Assembly (NCBI GenBank): GCA_035444285.1
Contig: DAOMOK010000001.1
Coordinates: 434,001-498,000, forward strand
Source of the DNA: CAADGU01 sp035444285
GTDB lineage: Bacteria > Chloroflexota > Anaerolineae > Promineifilales > Promineifilaceae
DNA: 64,000 nt
Reading direction: 5' to 3'
The position numbers were made by a program, and so were the translations under genes. Numbering within the stretch: the stretch's first letter is position 1; each line of letters opens with the position of its first letter. The notes beneath the pieces are model-generated. The model worked only from the letters and a program-made list of their open reading frames with translations, did no database searches and was not told the DNA's origin. Below are positions 49,118 through 57,878 of this stretch, piece by piece.

Positions 49118-51208
49118 TTACGGCTCTATCACCGTTTCCGAAACCAATACCAGTTCATTCTCTTCTAGCGCATACACCTGTTCCACGTGCTCGGTGGGGC
49201 AGCACATGGGATCATCGGCGCCACCCTGTACCATATCCACCACAATGGTATTGCGGGTAATGTCCAATGAATTGACGATGACCCGGTCGCCGAGAGGGGT
49301 CACGGCCGTGTTCACCAACAGCCCACTCTCATCCTGCGTAAACAGCGCCAGGTAGTAAAACGTGCCGCTGCCGCCCGTATTCACGGCAATCACGCTGGCG
49401 GCAGCAAACTGCCCATCTATCGTGCCGGTAGCCGCATCGCCCGTCCACGTTACCACTAATTCCGCCGCTGAACCTTCTGCAATCGGTTCACGGTATTCGC
49501 CGTTGACCAGCGTCACCGAACCGGCAGCCGATTCTTCCACCAGATAGGTAGCATTAGCCAGGAAGTCCAGCATTTCCGGTTCCACATAGCCCGCATCCTG
49601 GAAATTGGCAACCATGGCGCCGTCCGCGTCACGCATTTCCAGGCGGGGGCCATCTATGCGGTAGGTCACGGCCGTAGCCAACGCTGCCAGGTATTGCGCC
49701 TCCTGCTCCATCACCCCTTCCGGCGATTCACAAAACATCATGGTTGAGGCAACCGGGCCAATGGTGATGTTGTCACCATCCACCTGGTAAGAAGTGCTGT
49801 AACTGTTGCACCCGCCAAAACCAGACAGTGTGCCATCTTCACTAAATTGCGCCGTAATTTCCGTGCCTAAAATCAGGCTGACAACGGCCTGATTGCCATT
49901 GTTGTAGGAGGTGACGTCCCAACTGCTGCCCGCCAGCCCGGAGGCGACTTCGACCGCAAACATCGCGGCCAGGGCATCATCGGCCGTGCGCAGTTGCATG
50001 GTGTCACCCATCACCTGGTAGGTGGCGGCCGATTGCAGGGCCGCCAGGTAGGCCGCCTCTTGCTGCATCACATCTTCGGCGCAGGCCATCATGGTCGAAG
50101 CCAGTGGGCCAATGGTGATGTTATTGCCGTCGGTGGTATACGTACCGCTGAAGTTGTTGCAGCCGCCGTTGCCGGAAACGGTACCATCGGCGCTAAACAC
50201 GGCCGTCAGCCGCATCCCCGTGATCACACCCACCACTGCCTCATTACCGCTGTTGTACCCCGTCACCAGCCAGGTGTTGTCGGACAAGGCGCTTTGGGGT
50301 TGAGCCACGTAACTGGCCTGCAATGCACCATCAGCCGACCGCAGTTCCAACTGGTCGCCACTGATGCTGTAGGTGGAGGCCAGGGGCAGCGCCGCCAGAT
50401 AAGCCATTTCTTGTTCGGTGCGGGCCTCATCGCAGGCGCGGCGGGTGGTGGCAATTTGCTCACTGATGCTAATATTGTTGCCGTCGGTGGTGTAGGTGGT
50501 GGTGTAGTTGTTACAGCCGGTGGAGCCGGAGAGGGTGCCGTCGGCAGCAAACACGGCCGTGATCTGCGCCTCTGGTAATGCTGTGACAACCGCTTCACGG
50601 CCGTTGTTATAGCTGATGCCTAACCACACCGTGTCGGTCAGGGAAACCGGCTTTTTCGCCGTATACGTTAACACAATGAGACCATCCTTATTGGCCAGAG
50701 ACAGCCCCTCATCATCCAGTAGGAACTGACTGACCTGGCTCAATGCCGCCAGGTAACTGCTTTCCTGGTTCGTGAGTTCCTCTGGCATACAAAACATTTC
50801 GGTAGAACCGGCCATCCCCAGACTCAGACTGCTGCCGTCAATTTGGTAAGCGCCAAAATAACGGTTACAACTGGCGTTGCCACTGTAGCTGCCTTCTTGA
50901 AATTCAATGGTCACTTCGCTGCCCGGCAGCACATTGACGGTCTCCCCGGCTGTATTTGGCAGGCTGACCAGCGACCAGAGGCTGCCCGAAAGTGGGTCTT
51001 CGCCGACGGCCGTTTCCGGCGCAGCATCCGTTGGCTCAGGCGCAGCTTCTACCTCCCCACCCGTTTCCGGCGGTGTGGTTGGGTCAGGGGCGGTGGTAGG
51101 GGGCACGGCCGTTGCCGGCGTCGTCGCCGTCGCTGGCGTTTGTGCGCTGCCGCACGCCGCCGCCACCAGTACAACAGAAAGTAAAAGTAACATTCTTACA
51201 AGTTTCAT
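49118..51208 (-). CDS. Lipoprotein with four META/HslJ-like domains
   Basis: A 696-residue exported lipoprotein. The lipobox is LVAAAC with Cys19, followed by a Thr/Pro/Ala linker. Four tandem META domains follow (about 80-190, 195-305, 310-425 and 430-540). Each has a TFGGCNNYSG.Y-like start (SGSTGCNNYTTTYTTDGNNISI, SGNGGCNNFSGTYTTDGNNITIG) and a C-terminal L-x-x-ADGAL. The last 150 residues are a separate extracellular part. META domains occur in heat-shock HslJ and in antibiotic-resistance-linked proteins, with unknown ligands. GGAG ten bases upstream sets the start. Confidence 0.92.
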   Translation of the reverse strand: MKLVRMLLLLSVVLVAAACGSAQTPATATTPATAVPPTTAPDPTTPPETGGEVEAAPEPTDAAPETAVGEDPLSGSLWSLVSLPNTAGETVNVLPGSEVTIEFQEGSYSGNASCNRYFGAYQIDGSSLSLGMAGSTEMFCMPEELTNQESSYLAALSQVSQFLLDDEGLSLANKDGLIVLTYTAKKPVSLTDTVWLGISYNNGREAVVTALPEAQITAVFAADGTLSGSTGCNNYTTTYTTDGNNISISEQIATTRRACDEARTEQEMAYLAALPLASTYSISGDQLELRSADGALQASYVAQPQSALSDNTWLVTGYNSGNEAVVGVITGMRLTAVFSADGTVSGNGGCNNFSGTYTTDGNNITIGPLASTMMACAEDVMQQEAAYLAALQSAATYQVMGDTMQLRTADDALAAMFAVEVASGLAGSSWDVTSYNNGNQAVVSLILGTEITAQFSEDGTLSGFGGCNSYSTSYQVDGDNITIGPVASTMMFCESPEGVMEQEAQYLAALATAVTYRIDGPRLEMRDADGAMVANFQDAGYVEPEMLDFLANATYLVEESAAGSVTLVNGEYREPIAEGSAAELVVTWTGDAATGTIDGQFAAASVIAVNTGGSGTFYYLALFTQDESGLLVNTAVTPLGDRVIVNSLDITRNTIVVDMVQGGADDPMCCPTEHVEQVYALEENELVLVSETVIEP

Positions 51209-51432
51209 CCTACATTATTCTCCTTATGTCAATAAAAGTTAGTAATTTTCCGGGGTGGATTGCAGTTAATCCCGCCACCGTCACTGGGCATAATGATGGC
51301 TACAGCGACTTTGTTCCTGTTCTCACCAACGTTCTCACAAACGGTTCATAAAGAATGCTAACAGATTCAACCCCAGAACGCTTGAAAACCCCTCCCCACC
51401 TTAACAAGGGATAAGTCGCCCGCTTCGATTTT

Positions 51433-51441
51433 TGATATAAT
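51433..51441 (+). promoter_or_regulatory. Possible purA promoter (extended -10)
   Basis: TGATATAAT contains TATAAT with an upstream TG, an extended -10 element. There is no clear -35. Transcription would start near 51448, giving a leader of about 155 bases to purA that contains the hairpin at 51522-51576. Nothing else is seen in 51209-51601. Confidence 0.45.
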
Positions 51442-51521
51442 CTATTGGCACACCTGCCTGAAAAGGTAATGTGCCACACAATTCTGTTGAGGAGACAGTC
51501 CAGAATTCAGCAAACGGAAAG

Positions 51522-51576
51522 GTTCGTAGCAGGCGCTTCCGTGCCACCAGCAGGCGACAGATCGCCTACTACGAAC
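51522..51576. repeat. Hairpin in the purA leader
   Basis: GTTCGTAGCAGGCG (51522-51535) pairs, with one mismatch, with CGCCTACTACGAAC (51563-51576). The same CGCCTACTAC word ends the repeat at 54867-54886. It could be structural or regulatory for purA. Confidence 0.6.
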
Positions 51577-51601
51577 TTGCATTTGTTAGGAGAGGCAAGA
51601 G

Positions 51602-52891
51602 ATGGCACTTGATATGATCATCGGCGCGCAGTGGGGAGATGAGGGGAAGGGGCGCATCACCGATTTATTGGCAGCCCAGGCGGACATGGTGGCGCGGTAC
51701 AGCGGCGGTGACAACGCCGGGCACACCGTTACGGTAGCGGGGGAAATTTTCAAATTGCACCTTATTCCCTCTGGCATTATTCATCCCGGAGTGGTTTGTC
51801 TGATTGGTAATGGCACGGTTATCAATCCGGCGGTATTGCTGCGGGAGATGGATGCGTTGGCGGCGCGTGGTGTGGATGTTGGCCCGCACCGGCTGAAAAT
51901 CAGCCGCAACGCGCACCTGATTACACCGGCCCACATTGCCCTGGACAAAGCCAGAGAAGCCCACCGTGGCAGTGATCCCATTGGCACCACCCTGCGCGGC
52001 ATTGGCCCGGCCTATACAGACAAGGCCAGCCGGGTGGGGCTGCGCGCCGAACTGTTTGATGACCCAGAGGGGTTAGCCGACCGCATGGAAATCCATATTC
52101 AAACAGCCAATGAAACGCTGACGAAGATTTACGAGGCAGAACCCCTGGACACCACGGCCGTAGCCACTGAATTTGCCGCCTATGCCCAACGTTTACATCC
52201 CTATCTGGTAGATGGCTCGGTGCTGATTGACCAGGCGTTACGGCACGGCCGTAACGTATTGGCCGAAGGTGCCCAAGGCACATTCCTTGACCTGGATCAT
52301 GGCACCTACCCCTATGTCACCAGCTCCTGGCCGACGGCAGGCGGGGCGCTCATTGGCCTGGGCGTCGGCCCAAACAAGGTGCGGCGGGTGATTGGCGTGG
52401 CCAAAGCGTTCACCAGCCGCGTGGGCAGCGGCCCCTTCCCCTGTGAATTAGATGGTGAAGAAGCGGTACGGCTGCGCGGCACCGGCGCCAATCCCTGGGA
52501 CGAGTATGGCACAACGACGGGGCGGCCGCGCCGTGTGGGCTGGCTGGATGTGGTGCTGCTGCGCCACGCCGCCCGCATCAATGGCCTGACAGAACTGGCC
52601 ATCACCAAGCTGGACATTCTCAGCGGTCTGAAGAAGCTGCCGGTTTGTGTGGCTTATGAACGATTCGGTGAACAATTGGAACATTACCCCACGGATCTGC
52701 GCGTATTGGCGGAGTGCCAGCCCGTTTATGAAATTCTGGATGGCTGGCAAGAAGATGTGACCGGGGCGCGCACGCTGGCCGACCTGCCCGCCAATGCCCG
52801 GCACTATGTGGAATTTATTGCGGCACAAACGGAAACGGCCGTGACCTACATCTCCGTCGGCCCCGGCCGCGATCAGGTAATCCAGGTATGA
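51602..52891 (+). CDS. purA: Adenylosuccinate synthetase
   Basis: A 429-residue cytosolic enzyme that uses GTP to join aspartate to IMP, the first step from IMP to AMP. All main motifs are present: IGAQWGDEGKG (P-loop and catalytic Asp), GGDNAGHTV, AEGAQGTFLDLDHGTYPYVTSS, RVGSGPFP, GTTTGRPRRVGW and ITKLDIL. Length matches the family. GAGAG lies before the ATG. purH follows 50 bases downstream on the same strand, across a hairpin, so they form a short purine operon covering the route to IMP and AMP. Confidence 0.98.
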   Translation: MALDMIIGAQWGDEGKGRITDLLAAQADMVARYSGGDNAGHTVTVAGEIFKLHLIPSGIIHPGVVCLIGNGTVINPAVLLREMDALAARGVDVGPHRLKISRNAHLITPAHIALDKAREAHRGSDPIGTTLRGIGPAYTDKASRVGLRAELFDDPEGLADRMEIHIQTANETLTKIYEAEPLDTTAVATEFAAYAQRLHPYLVDGSVLIDQALRHGRNVLAEGAQGTFLDLDHGTYPYVTSSWPTAGGALIGLGVGPNKVRRVIGVAKAFTSRVGSGPFPCELDGEEAVRLRGTGANPWDEYGTTTGRPRRVGWLDVVLLRHAARINGLTELAITKLDILSGLKKLPVCVAYERFGEQLEHYPTDLRVLAECQPVYEILDGWQEDVTGARTLADLPANARHYVEFIAAQTETAVTYISVGPGRDQVIQV

Positions 52892-52895
52892 TTAA

Positions 52896-52927
52896 GACCC
52901 TAAGGGTTTCAGAAAACCCTTAGGGTC
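52896..52927. repeat. Hairpin family A, second copy
   Basis: GACCCTAAGGGTTT (52896-52909), loop CAGA, exact complement (52914-52927). The arms are the same as at 35305-35337. It lies between purA and purH, 15 bases before the purH start. Confidence 0.9.
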
Positions 52928-52941
52928 CTCAGGTAAAGGAA

Positions 52942-54699
52942 ATGGCAAAACAAGCAATCCTATCGGTATGGGACAAAAATAAATTATTGGAACTGGCGCA
53001 GGGATTGGATGCGCTTGGCTACCGGCTCATTGCCAGCGGCGGCACGGCCCGCAGCCTGCGCGAAGCCGGACTGCCCGTGCAAGATGTGTCTGACCTGACG
53101 GGTGCGCCGGAAATGCTCGGCGGCCGTGTCAAAACATTACATCCGGCCGTGCATGGCGGCATCCTGGCCCGCAATACGGCCAGCGATCAGGCCGATTTGG
53201 CGGCGCAGGGGTACACCAACATTGATCTGGTCGTGTGCAATCTTTACCCCTTCCAACAAACGGTCGCCCAGGCAGGGGTGACATTGGCGGAAGCGATTGA
53301 GCAAATTGATATTGGCGGCGTGACCTTGCTGCGGGCGGCAGCCAAAAACCATGAGCGTGTCACCATTCTCTGTGATCCGGTCGATTATGAGAAGGTGCTG
53401 GCCGAATTCCGGGCACAAGGGGATACCAGCCCGGTGACGCGGCAGGCATTGGCGTTGAAGGCATTTCAGCACACGGCCGTGTACGACGACGCCATCAGCA
53501 ACTATCTGCGCACCCAATTCGGCCATACCCATAGCCAGTTAACCCTGCGCTACGGCATCAACCCACACCAAAAACCGGCGCAGCTTTACACCATGCAGGG
53601 CAAACTGCCGCTGCAAGTCCTCAACGGGTCGCCGGGCACGATCAACCTGTTGGATGCCTTACACGGCTGGCCTCTGGTGAAGGAATTGAAGGCCGCTACC
53701 GGTTTGCCAGCCGCCGCCTCATTCAAACACGTCAGCCCGGCAGGCGCAGCCGTAGCCGTCCCCCTCACCCCCGCCGAAGCCCAGGCCTACTTTGTGGATG
53801 ACCTGGAACTGACACCACTGGCAACCGCGTATGCCCGCGCCCGTGGCGCCGACCGTATGTCCTCCTTTGGCGATTGGGTCGCCCTCAGCGACCCGGTAGA
53901 CTTAGTGACCGCCCGCCTCATCAACCGCGAAGTGTCCGACGGCGTGATTGCGCCTGCATATGAGCCGGAGGCGCTAGAACTGTTGCGCAAAAAGAAAAAC
54001 GGCAGCTACCCCGTTGTGCAAATGGACCCGGATTATGAGCCACCTCTGCTGGAAACACGGCAGGTCTATGGCCTCACCTTCCAACAACGGCGCAACGACG
54101 CCCGCATTGACGCCAGCCTGCTCACCAACATCGTCTCCGCCAGCCATGACCTGCCCGACAGCGCCCAACGCGACCTGATCGTGGCGACCATCGCCACCAA
54201 ATACGCTCAATCCAACACCGTTTGTTATGCCGTCGCCGGGCAGGTGGTGGGCATGGGCGCCGGGCAGCAGTCACGCATCCACTGTACGCGGCTGGCGGGT
54301 GGCAAGACGGATAACTGGTGGCTGCGCCAACATCCACGTGTGCTCGGCTTCCAATTCAAAGAAGGAGTGCAGCGGGCGGTGAAGAATAATGCCATTGATT
54401 TGTATGTGTTGGATGAAATTGGGGAGGTGGAACGGCCGTCGTGGGAAGCATTATTCGCCGAAATCCCTGCCCCCCTCACGGCCGTCGAACGGCGCGAGTG
54501 GCTGGACAAATTGCAGGGCGTGGCCCTCAGTTCTGACGCTTTCTTCCCCTTCCGCGACAACATAGACCGCGCCTACCGCAGCGGCGTCCGCACCATCATC
54601 CAACCTGGCGGCTCCGTGCGCGACGATGACATCATCGCCGCCGCCAACGAATATGGCATGACGCTGATCTTCAGCGGCCTGCGGTTGTTTACCCATTAG
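52942..54699 (+). CDS. purH: Bifunctional AICAR formyltransferase/IMP cyclohydrolase, ATIC-like
   Basis: A 585-residue protein that carries out the last two steps of IMP synthesis. The N-terminal MGS-like cyclohydrolase domain (about 1-195) has LSVWDKNKLLELA, IASGGTARSLREAG, GRVKTLHPAVHGG and NLYPF. The formyltransferase domain begins LRYGINPHQKPAQLY and contains FKHVSPAGAAV (the catalytic Lys-His pair) and QPGGSVRDDDII at the end. The region NPHQKPAQLYTMQ...LNGSPGTINLLDALHGWPLVKEL is closer to animal ATIC than to E. coli PurH. AGG(TAAA)GGA precedes the ATG. It is co-oriented with purA. Confidence 0.97.
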   Translation: MAKQAILSVWDKNKLLELAQGLDALGYRLIASGGTARSLREAGLPVQDVSDLTGAPEMLGGRVKTLHPAVHGGILARNTASDQADLAAQGYTNIDLVVCNLYPFQQTVAQAGVTLAEAIEQIDIGGVTLLRAAAKNHERVTILCDPVDYEKVLAEFRAQGDTSPVTRQALALKAFQHTAVYDDAISNYLRTQFGHTHSQLTLRYGINPHQKPAQLYTMQGKLPLQVLNGSPGTINLLDALHGWPLVKELKAATGLPAAASFKHVSPAGAAVAVPLTPAEAQAYFVDDLELTPLATAYARARGADRMSSFGDWVALSDPVDLVTARLINREVSDGVIAPAYEPEALELLRKKKNGSYPVVQMDPDYEPPLLETRQVYGLTFQQRRNDARIDASLLTNIVSASHDLPDSAQRDLIVATIATKYAQSNTVCYAVAGQVVGMGAGQQSRIHCTRLAGGKTDNWWLRQHPRVLGFQFKEGVQRAVKNNAIDLYVLDEIGEVERPSWEALFAEIPAPLTAVERREWLDKLQGVALSSDAFFPFRDNIDRAYRSGVRTIIQPGGSVRDDDIIAAANEYGMTLIFSGLRLFTH

Positions 54700-54706
54700 G
54701 CCATCC

Positions 54707-54740
54707 AGACCTGACAGGTTTCTGAAAACCTGTCAGGTCT
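54707..54740. terminator. Hairpin family B copy after purH
   Basis: AGACCTGACAGGTTT (54707-54721) and its complement (54726-54740) flank a CTGA loop. It can end the purAH transcript, though no T-run follows. The core equals that at 49071-49107. Confidence 0.75.
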
Positions 54741-54836
54741 ACGTGAGCAACCCGTAAAATCTACCGCCAAAAATGAGAACTGTAACCAGTTTGTCTAGAC
54801 AATATCAGGCAAGCCAAGTAACGTACACACACTGTC

Positions 54837-54880
54837 GGCGATTCATCGCCTTCTGTAGAAAAGAAGGGCGATAAATCGCC
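54837..54880. repeat. Two GGCGAT-NN-ATCGCC mini-hairpins
   Basis: GGCGAT TC ATCGCC (54837-54850) and GGCGAT AA ATCGCC (54867-54880) lie 16 bases apart and may pair with one another. The following CTACTAC also occurs at 51568-51574. Confidence 0.6.
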
Positions 54881-54924
54881 TACTACAAACTACAAACGAA
54901 GGGAATCTTTTGATAACGTAATGG

Positions 54925-55779
54925 ATGAACCAGATGATGATAAACCTGCAAAGCGTGGTAATTGAGCATTTTGTGAAGGAGTTAAAGGGAGCTTACCAGC
55001 AAACCTATAGCTTGCTGGAGCCTCAGTATGGCAATATCCTGGAATGGACGGGGCGGCTGGCGCTGGAAAACATCGCCAATTCGGACGCCCTCTATCACAA
55101 TGTTGACCACACCATCATGGTGACATTGGTGGGGCAGGCCATCCTCAAGGGCAAACATCTAACGGAGGGGGGGGTGACACCGCGCGACTGGCTACATTTT
55201 ATGATGGCGCTGCTGTGCCATGATATTGGCTATGTGCGGGGGGTGTGCCGGTTGGATGGCGACGGCCGTTACGCCACCGGCATCGGCCAGGAGACCGTAA
55301 CCGTCCCGCCTGGCAGTACAGACGCCGCCCTTACCCGCTACCACGTAGACCGCAGTAAATTGTTCATCCAGGAACGCTTTAGCGGCTCACTGACCGGCGT
55401 AGACCCGGTCATCATTGCCTCATACATCGAAATGACCCGCTTCCCCATCCCCGACGACGGCAAACACGAAGACAATACCGGTTTTGCCGGGCTGGCCCGC
55501 GCCGCCGACTTCATCGGCCAGCTAGGCGACCCCGATTATTTGCGCAAAATCCCCGCCCTCTACTACGAATTCCAGGAAATCGGCGAAAACAAAAAGATCG
55601 GCTATTCCAGTCCAGGACATATGCGCGAGAACTTCACCCTGTTCTACTGGAACGTCGTCAGCCCCCACATTCAGGGCGCACTGCGCTACCTGCGCAAAAC
55701 GCAGGAAGGCAAACAGTGGATTGCCAACATGCACTCTCATGTGTTTGATGTGGAGCACCACCAAGACAATCACCCGTGA
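54925..55779 (+). CDS. HD-domain metal-dependent phosphohydrolase
   Basis: A 284-residue protein with the HD signature. ALYHNVDHTIMV (first His), LLCHDIGY (HD pair) and ADFIGQLGDPDYL (later Asp) are spaced as in PDE/HD phosphohydrolases. The tail PHIQGALRYLRKT is helical. Substrate, cyclic or linear nucleotide, is unknown. No SAM-like or sensor domain is fused. The ATG at 54925 has GGGAA about ten bases upstream. Two small hairpins precede it. Confidence 0.87.
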   Translation: MNQMMINLQSVVIEHFVKELKGAYQQTYSLLEPQYGNILEWTGRLALENIANSDALYHNVDHTIMVTLVGQAILKGKHLTEGGVTPRDWLHFMMALLCHDIGYVRGVCRLDGDGRYATGIGQETVTVPPGSTDAALTRYHVDRSKLFIQERFSGSLTGVDPVIIASYIEMTRFPIPDDGKHEDNTGFAGLARAADFIGQLGDPDYLRKIPALYYEFQEIGENKKIGYSSPGHMRENFTLFYWNVVSPHIQGALRYLRKTQEGKQWIANMHSHVFDVEHHQDNHP

Positions 55780-55784
55780 TGGCG

Positions 55785-55850
55785 TCATCCGTAAACCGTA
55801 ATCCGAAGCCCGAAGTCGAATAACGGTTTACGGACTTCGGCTTACGGATT
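55785..55850. repeat. Imperfect word-repeat palindrome
   Basis: CCGTAAACCGTAATCCGAAG (left) against GGACTTCGGCTTACGGATTT (right). The words are related to the 41366-41430 repeat. It lies between the HD gene and the SDR gene, overlapping its stop. Confidence 0.55.
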
Positions 55851-56686
55851 TATGCTGTCTCCAGGGTCAACGGCCGTACCCGCCGCCCATCTATATCGTC
55901 AAAACCATACGCCAGCGCCAGGTCAGCCGCCACCAACACCTGCCCGTTCTTATCTTGCCGACAGGGATCGGACGCCAGTGCCGCAATCGCCAGGCCGGTA
56001 AATTCCGGCGACTCCGCGTTGCTCATATCAAACCACTCAGCCGCCTCCAACACCCGCTCTGTCCGCACCAGGCCAGGGTATAGGGACACGGCCGTGACCC
56101 CATACTCCCTCAATTCATGGGCCATATCCTTTGCCAACCGGTCAGTCGCACATTTAGAAACGCCATACATGATGTTGTTCATATACTTCTGCCCAGCCCA
56201 ATAAGAGATGTTGACGATGAGACCCTGGCGCTGCGCAATCATCCATCTGGCTCCCAAACGGCTGGCGGTATAGTGTGCCCGCACCCCGGCCGTAAACATA
56301 TTATCCCAACGAGACAACGGCTGCTCCCAAAATGGCGCCCCCCAGATAGCCTCATCACTTTCAATATCCTCGTAGCCGCCCCACACATTGTTCACCAGAA
56401 TGTCCAGCCGCCCCTGTTCAGCGGCTACCTGGGCAAACAACGCTTCCACATCGGCGTCAATCGTATGATCACAACGGACGGCAATGCCTTTACCGCCAGC
56501 CTGGGTAACGAGTACGGCCGTTTCCCCCACCGTTCCTGGCATACCATCCGCTCCGGTTCCTGGTTCCACTGTCCGCCCGGTGACATACACTGTTGCGCCA
56601 GCCATACCCAGCGCATGAGCAATGCCCTTACCCACGCCCCGACTGGCTCCCGTTACCACCGCTACCTGATTCGTCAGATTCCACAT
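55850..56686 (-). CDS. Short-chain dehydrogenase (DHRS1-like)
   Basis: A 278-residue SDR. It shows VTGASRGVGKG (NAD(P) loop), TGRTVEPG, DILVNNVWGG, VNISYWAG (Ser), YGVSKCATDRLAKDMAHEL (Tyr and Lys) and SLYPGLVRTE. The long loop after the NNVWGG motif (EDIESDEAIWGAPFWEQPLSRW) and the C-terminus are like animal DHRS1. The ATG at 56686 has GAGGAG about ten bases upstream. 56692 is too close. A TGACA-N5-TGTCA dyad lies about 50 bases upstream. Confidence 0.92.
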   Translation of the reverse strand: MWNLTNQVAVVTGASRGVGKGIAHALGMAGATVYVTGRTVEPGTGADGMPGTVGETAVLVTQAGGKGIAVRCDHTIDADVEALFAQVAAEQGRLDILVNNVWGGYEDIESDEAIWGAPFWEQPLSRWDNMFTAGVRAHYTASRLGARWMIAQRQGLIVNISYWAGQKYMNNIMYGVSKCATDRLAKDMAHELREYGVTAVSLYPGLVRTERVLEAAEWFDMSNAESPEFTGLAIAALASDPCRQDKNGQVLVAADLALAYGFDDIDGRRVRPLTLETA

Positions 56687-56738
56687 GATCATTCACTCCT
56701 CGTTGAGATGGTTTTGTCAGGAGTGTAACGGCCGTAAT

Positions 56739-56755
56739 CTGACACCTTCTGTCAT
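56739..56755. promoter_or_regulatory. TGACA-N5-TGTCA dyad (copy 1)
   Basis: CTGACACCTTCTGTCAT has TGACA and TGTCA arms around a CCTTC spacer. It lies 53 bases before the SDR start and next to an ACGGCCGT (56728). The same element, TGACA-TCTTT-TGTCA, precedes uvrB at 60609-60625, so a shared regulator is possible. Confidence 0.45.
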
Positions 56756-56757
56756 AT

Positions 56758-57378
56758 TCAAATTGGGCGGATCGGTTGGCGCAGGATTGTTTTCAGCTTT
56801 TCAGGGGCCACTTTGCGGGGATCACCCAGGTAAATTTCGTGATGTTTGCCATTTTCCACAAAGCCATGCTGCGGAATCCATTCCCGATGCAGCCTGGCCA
56901 ACGTCGGCGCTTCTTCATCATACGACCCTATGTGCATGATTTGGGCCACCAGCCCTTCCTCTAAAGTTTCCAGGCGTAGTTTGGACAAAGCAGGCAAATT
57001 CTTCTTCTCACCAGCAGCAGCTTTAGCCTGTGTCACCATCTCTGGCGTTATCCACTCTGGCGTCAGGATCATCATCGTCCAATCCCAGGCGCTTTTGTCC
57101 CGCTTCACAGTGTAATGATCCATATCCTCCGCCCACCATAACCCTTGCAGTGGCATGACGGCATAATCCCGCCCCAACTCGTTCTTGCTCATAAACTTCA
57201 GCTTGTAGGCAACAGCATAGAGCGCCTCTACTGCTTCCTGGTAAGCCGGGGCGTGGTTAGGGTCGCCATGTCCATCAACCATCAAATATGCGAGCGGCGG
57301 CACTTCCACCGTCACAAAATCATGGCGTGATGGATTGTACAAATAGGGCCATTCCTTTTTGAAATCCAATTTACTCAT
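56758..57378 (-). CDS. GyrI-like small-molecule-binding protein
   Basis: A 206-residue protein of the GyrI/SHOCT-like fold. FVTVEVPPLAYLMVDGHGDPN matches the family start, followed by WWAEDMDHYTVKRDKSAWDWTMMILTPEW and a C-terminal GLVAQIMHIGSYDEEAPTLARLHREWI. Such domains bind hydrophobic or cationic drugs, sometimes as gyrase inhibitors. The ATG 57378 begins two bases after the stop of the DinB gene, so the pair is an operon. The ORF upstream to 57498 is rejected. Confidence 0.9.
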   Translation of the reverse strand: MSKLDFKKEWPYLYNPSRHDFVTVEVPPLAYLMVDGHGDPNHAPAYQEAVEALYAVAYKLKFMSKNELGRDYAVMPLQGLWWAEDMDHYTVKRDKSAWDWTMMILTPEWITPEMVTQAKAAAGEKKNLPALSKLRLETLEEGLVAQIMHIGSYDEEAPTLARLHREWIPQHGFVENGKHHEIYLGDPRKVAPEKLKTILRQPIRPI

Positions 57379-57380
57379 GA

Positions 57381-57878
57381 CTATTTTCTCGCCTGCTGGC
57401 CCAGGAACATGCCCAGATGGGCGGTGTGTTCCTGCATATGGCGCAGCGTATACAGCAGCAGTTCGCCAAAGGGCACTTCGCCCCAGGGGAACCGGCACAG
57501 CCGGCGCGCCTCTTCCGTGGAGAGGTTGTCAATGGTGTCCTGACATCGTTGGCGGCACAGTTCCAGATAGCCGAGCAGTTCTTCACGGCCGTAGATGCGC
57601 GGCAATGTCTCGTGTGCCTCCATCTCCACCAGGTCAAAGGGGGCGGGCGGCATAAAACCTTCTTCCGCCCCGGTTAAGTACAAGTCCAGCCAGAACAGGG
57701 TATGGTAGCCCAGATACCAGAACGAGGAGAAGCCGGAGGCCACCCACTGGTCTGGCTCATCTTCCCACAGGCGCGCTGTCCACAGTTCATCCGGGCAGTC
57801 GCGCAGCGCATCACGCAATGAATCAATCGCCACACTAAACTGCCGCCATAACATCTCACCATCAATAATCATCGCCAT
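57381..57878 (-). CDS. DinB-like four-helix protein
   Basis: A 165-residue DinB/YfiT-like protein. FWYLGYHTLFWLDLYL and LRHMQEHTAHLGMFLGQ supply the conserved His residues of a metal site. This is a different sequence from the DinB protein at 34571. The start at 57878 has GAGGA six bases upstream; 57890 is an alternative. It overlaps the 3' end of the upstream zinc-ribbon gene by 17 bases and is followed within two bases by the GyrI-like gene. Confidence 0.87.
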   Translation of the reverse strand: MAMIIDGEMLWRQFSVAIDSLRDALRDCPDELWTARLWEDEPDQWVASGFSSFWYLGYHTLFWLDLYLTGAEEGFMPPAPFDLVEMEAHETLPRIYGREELLGYLELCRQRCQDTIDNLSTEEARRLCRFPWGEVPFGELLLYTLRHMQEHTAHLGMFLGQQARK

